DNA of 64,000 bases from Rhizobium sp. Root1334 (GTDB lineage: Bacteria; Pseudomonadota; Alphaproteobacteria; Rhizobiales; Rhizobiaceae): NCBI RefSeq assembly GCF_001426665.1, contig NZ_LMEY01000001.1, positions 1,329,179 to 1,393,178 of the forward strand, read 5' to 3'. Position numbers and translations under genes: made by a program. The notes under the pieces were generated by a model. That model was not told where the DNA came from and searched no databases. It saw only the letters and a program-made list of their open reading frames with translations. Positions 61,744 to 64,000 of the stretch are shown in pieces (the first letter of the stretch is position 1; each line of letters starts with the position of its first letter).

Positions 61744-62313
61744 ATGGTCAAGGTAATCGCCTCCTCGGTCCGCAAGGGCAACGTTCTCGAAGTCGACGGC
61801 AAGCTTTACGCCGTTCTCACCGCGCAGAACTTTCACCCTGGCAAGGGTACGCCCGTCACGCAGGTGGATATGCGCCGCATTTCCGACGGCGTGAAGGTCT
61901 CCGAGCGCTGGCGCACCACCGAGCAGGTCGAGCGCGCCTTCGTTGAAGATAGCGACCACACCTTCCTGTATGAAGATGGCGAAGGCTTCCACTTCATGAA
62001 CCCCCAGACCTACGATCAGGTTGCCGTTTCGCCCGACGTTATCGGCGACGACAAGGCTTATCTCCAGGAAGGTATGGCTGTTCAGCTGAAGATGTACGAA
62101 GGCCAGGCGCTGGCCATAGAACTTCCCACCCGCATGACGCTCGAGATTGCCGAGACGGAACCGGTCGTCAAGGGCCAGACGGCATCGTCCTCCTACAAGC
62201 CGGCGATCCTGTCGAATGGCGTGCGCACCATGGTGCCGCCGCATATCGGCGTTGGCACCCGCGTCGTCATCCTGACCGAAGACGCATCCTACGTGGAACG
62301 CGCCAAGGATTGA
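61744..62313 (+). CDS. efp: Elongation factor P
   Basis: The ATG at 61744 gives 189 residues, the usual length, in three beta domains. The modified lysine is Lys34 in HPGKGTP, so modification by EpmAB is expected. EF-P relieves ribosome stalling at polyproline. An earlier in-frame ATG at 61699 would add an unlikely leader. A terminator hairpin follows. Confidence 0.97.
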   Translation: MVKVIASSVRKGNVLEVDGKLYAVLTAQNFHPGKGTPVTQVDMRRISDGVKVSERWRTTEQVERAFVEDSDHTFLYEDGEGFHFMNPQTYDQVAVSPDVIGDDKAYLQEGMAVQLKMYEGQALAIELPTRMTLEIAETEPVVKGQTASSSYKPAILSNGVRTMVPPHIGVGTRVVILTEDASYVERAKD

Positions 62314-62331
62314 TCCTTGATATCTGGATTG

Positions 62332-62372
62332 TGAAAACGGGCGCGGCTTCAAACCCCGCCCGTTTTCGTTTC
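62332..62372 (+). terminator. Terminator after efp
   Basis: GAAAACGGGCG and CGCCCGTTTTC form a stem of 11 pairs, extended by a G-C pair, around a C- and A-rich loop, and TTCGTTTC follows. It lies about 20 bases after the efp stop. Confidence 0.85.
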
Positions 62373-62388
62373 TGCGGCAGAGTTGCCG

Positions 62389-62718
62389 CTAATGCTTCAA
62401 TTCCGGATAGGCGTCCGACACCTCATCAACGCCTCTCAGCGTGCCGTCATACCCCTCAAGCGTGACACAAACGCTGGAATGAACATCCAGCACACCGTCG
62501 CGCCGTACCGCCATGCGTGATCCATTACTGCGTACCAGAACCGCATCACCCTTGAAGCCCTGCTTCAACAACCAATCGCGCGAAGCATTCAGGCGAATGC
62601 GCACTTGGCTGGCATCATCTTGCTCGCGCGCCACGATAAGCTCATAGGAAACCGGCTCGGAATGACCGTTGATTTCCAGCTTGCCCTGGCTACTGCCTTC
62701 GGCTGCGAATGTTAGCAT
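62389..62718 (-). CDS. Small hypothetical protein
   Basis: The start at 62718, preceded by GGAGAACG, gives 109 residues. The product is beta-rich (MLTFAAEGSSQGKLEINGHSEPVSYEL, cited as KLEINGHSEPVSYEL) and ends DEVSDAYPELKH. There is no signal peptide or membrane segment. I do not recognise it. It lies 25 bases downstream of the next gene on the same strand. Confidence 0.65.
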   Translation of the reverse strand: MLTFAAEGSSQGKLEINGHSEPVSYELIVAREQDDASQVRIRLNASRDWLLKQGFKGDAVLVRSNGSRMAVRRDGVLDVHSSVCVTLEGYDGTLRGVDEVSDAYPELKH

Positions 62719-62743
62719 TGTCGTTCTCCTTTGAACCCGGCCA

Positions 62744-62995
62744 CTATCGTCGAACGGCGCGGCCGACCGCAATCAACAGGCAAGCACCGACGAAGCCGAT
62801 GACCAGATAGGCAAGCCATCCGGTGAAGCCCATGCCGGCAAAAGCGAGGATGGCATTCAGCACGACGGCACCGACGATGCCGAGAATGATGTTCATGAAG
62901 ACGCCCATGTCGGATTTCATGAACTGTTCAGCCAGCCAGCCGGCAAAGCCGCCGATGATGATTGCCGCAATCCAGCCTACGCCATTGACGTCCAT
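62744..62995 (-). CDS. GlsB/YeaQ/YmgE family membrane protein
   Basis: The start at 62995 gives 83 residues with three hydrophobic helices (about 6-22, 32-53 and 58-78). The glycine-rich first helix (IAAIIIGGFAGWLAEQFM) and the segment MNIILGIVGAVV are typical of the GlsB/YeaQ/YmgE transglycosylase-associated family. These are small inner-membrane proteins, often stress-induced, whose role is unclear. Confidence 0.87.
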   Translation of the reverse strand: MDVNGVGWIAAIIIGGFAGWLAEQFMKSDMGVFMNIILGIVGAVVLNAILAFAGMGFTGWLAYLVIGFVGACLLIAVGRAVRR

Positions 62996-63188
62996 GTGTT
63001 TGCCCTCGCTTGAAACAGGTTTCTGCTGCAACCGATAACGGTCGAGCGGGTCATATGTTCCGCCCTGCTCAATAAGCAGTATCAAAGTGCCTTATATTAA
63101 CCCCCACAAATATGAATTTGCCGGCAGGGTCCGCATTCGCTAGAGCCGTACTGGGCGTGATCGGCACGGCCTGCGGGAGAATGACATC

Positions 63189-64000
63189 TTGGATCAGCGC
63201 ACAGCAGCATCAGCCGATGGCAACGAAGGCCTCATTCCACCCGCAGCAACATTGCCTGACACCGGCACCGCAGCTGCGCTCACCGGCGGACTGATGTGCC
63301 TTCTGTCAATGTCGAGCGTCCAGTTCGGCTCGGCGCTGTCGGCACCGTCAATCGCTGCCTATGGCCCATTCGGCACCACCTGGCTGCGCCTGGCCTGGGC
63401 CGCTATGCTGCTGGCCATCGTCGTGCGTCCACCGATCCTTCGCTATTCGCGGGCGCAGTGGCAGACGGCCGGTCTGCTCGGCGCCTGCATGGCGGGCATG
63501 ACGCTGTGTTTCTTCGCGGCCATCGAGCGCATCCCGCTCGGTCTCGCCGTCGCCATCGATTTTCTCGGGCCGCTCGCGGTTGCCACTTTCGCTTTCGGCC
63601 TCGGCTGGCGGCTGGTCTGGCCGTTGATCGCTGGTGCCGGCGTGCTTTTGCTCGCCCATGACGGCAACGGCTGGATCGGCGATTCCACCGGCATTCTCTT
63701 CGCCTTCGGGGCCGCCACAGGCTGGGGGCTTTACATTATCCTGATGAAGAAGGCCGGAAACGCCTTCGAAGGCCTGCAGGGTCTCTCCATGTCGCTGATC
63801 GTGGCAGCAATCGTCGCCACGCCTTTCGGGCTTCTCGACCTGCCGCGCATAACGATGGAAGGCGTGGTGACGATCGCGGGTCTAGCGCTGCTTGTACCGC
63901 TCATCCCTTACGCGCTGGAAATGATCGCGCTGCGCCGCATGAGCACATCCTCCTTCGGCATCCTGATGAGCCTGGAGCCGGCGCTTGGGGCACTTGCGGG
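63189..64000 (+). CDS. DMT superfamily (EamA/RhtA-like) exporter, 3' truncated by window
   Basis: The frame runs to the end of the window with no stop, giving 270 residues. A TTG at 63189 after GGGAG is my start; the ATG at 63294 is another candidate. At least seven hydrophobic helices are visible, with TTWLRLAWAAMLLA and the second EamA half starting GILFAFGAATGWGLYIILMKKAG. This is typical of RhtA, which exports threonine and homoserine, but the substrate here is unproven. Confidence 0.8.
   Translation, partial: MDQRTAASADGNEGLIPPAATLPDTGTAAALTGGLMCLLSMSSVQFGSALSAPSIAAYGPFGTTWLRLAWAAMLLAIVVRPPILRYSRAQWQTAGLLGACMAGMTLCFFAAIERIPLGLAVAIDFLGPLAVATFAFGLGWRLVWPLIAGAGVLLLAHDGNGWIGDSTGILFAFGAATGWGLYIILMKKAGNAFEGLQGLSMSLIVAAIVATPFGLLDLPRITMEGVVTIAGLALLVPLIPYALEMIALRRMSTSSFGILMSLEPALGALA

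Overview
The window is chromosomal DNA from an alphaproteobacterium of the order Hyphomicrobiales, most likely family Rhizobiaceae (Rhizobium/Agrobacterium group). The evidence is the high G+C content with strong third-position bias, the irr / fabA-fabB-fabI arrangement, the ugd(rkpK)-lpsL pair known from Sinorhizobium, the cmk-rpsA and TIGR02300 neighbourhood, and many small rhizobial-type conserved proteins. I see no rRNA, CRISPR array, insertion sequence or phage. One tRNA (Ala, GGC) is present. Most of the region is housekeeping with short accessory inserts.

Layout. 1-3.6 kb: the end of pccB, a lower-G+C patch with two unassigned genes, then a YghU-type glutathione transferase followed by two tandem paralogues. 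3.6-11.3 kb: a 2-hydroxyacid dehydrogenase, an RNase D-like exonuclease, and a nicotinamide phosphoribosyltransferase lying between two acidic proteins of unknown function, one of which carries an internal repeat. 11.4-17.7 kb: rpsA and cmk, with a membrane-anchored LAS-type metallopeptidase in the place where aroA usually lies, then the TIGR02300 gene, a YcbK-like (DUF882) peptidase and tRNA-Ala. 17.8-27.5 kb: an SDR protein lacking its catalytic Tyr/Lys and a Crp/Fnr regulator, followed by a sulfur block of tauABC, a DszA/NtaA-type flavin monooxygenase, metNIQ and an OsmC protein. A decayed DUF1349 gene closes this part.

28-35 kb: UDP-glucose dehydrogenase, UDP-glucuronate epimerase and a phosphoesterase (cell-surface polysaccharide precursors), then a FAH-fold enzyme, a TMEM43 homologue, a YdcF protein and a TRIC-type channel. 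35.4-42.1 kb: irr divergent from fabA-fabB-fabI, then htpG and an RsmC-like methyltransferase. 42.3-49.3 kb: a leftward translation/RNA block of pnp, rpsO, truB and rbfA, interrupted by an SH3 protein and a HWE histidine kinase, and lacking infB upstream of rbfA. 49.5-64 kb: a glutamine amidotransferase, a pentapeptide-repeat protein, a GFA protein, ccdAB with a perfect palindrome upstream, lepA, an MFS carrier, an XRE-cupin/GNAT operon, secreted and OmpA-like envelope proteins, a LuxR regulator, the EF-P system (efp divergent from epmA-epmB), two small proteins and the start of an RhtA-like exporter.

Functionally the clearest modules are sulfur acquisition (19.8-26.8 kb), uronic-acid sugar nucleotides (28-31 kb), unsaturated fatty acid synthesis beside the iron regulator Irr, ribosome/RNA metabolism, and EF-P with its lysylation enzymes. 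Start sites were chosen by ribosome-binding sites and family length. All family assignments come from reading the protein sequence, without database searches.
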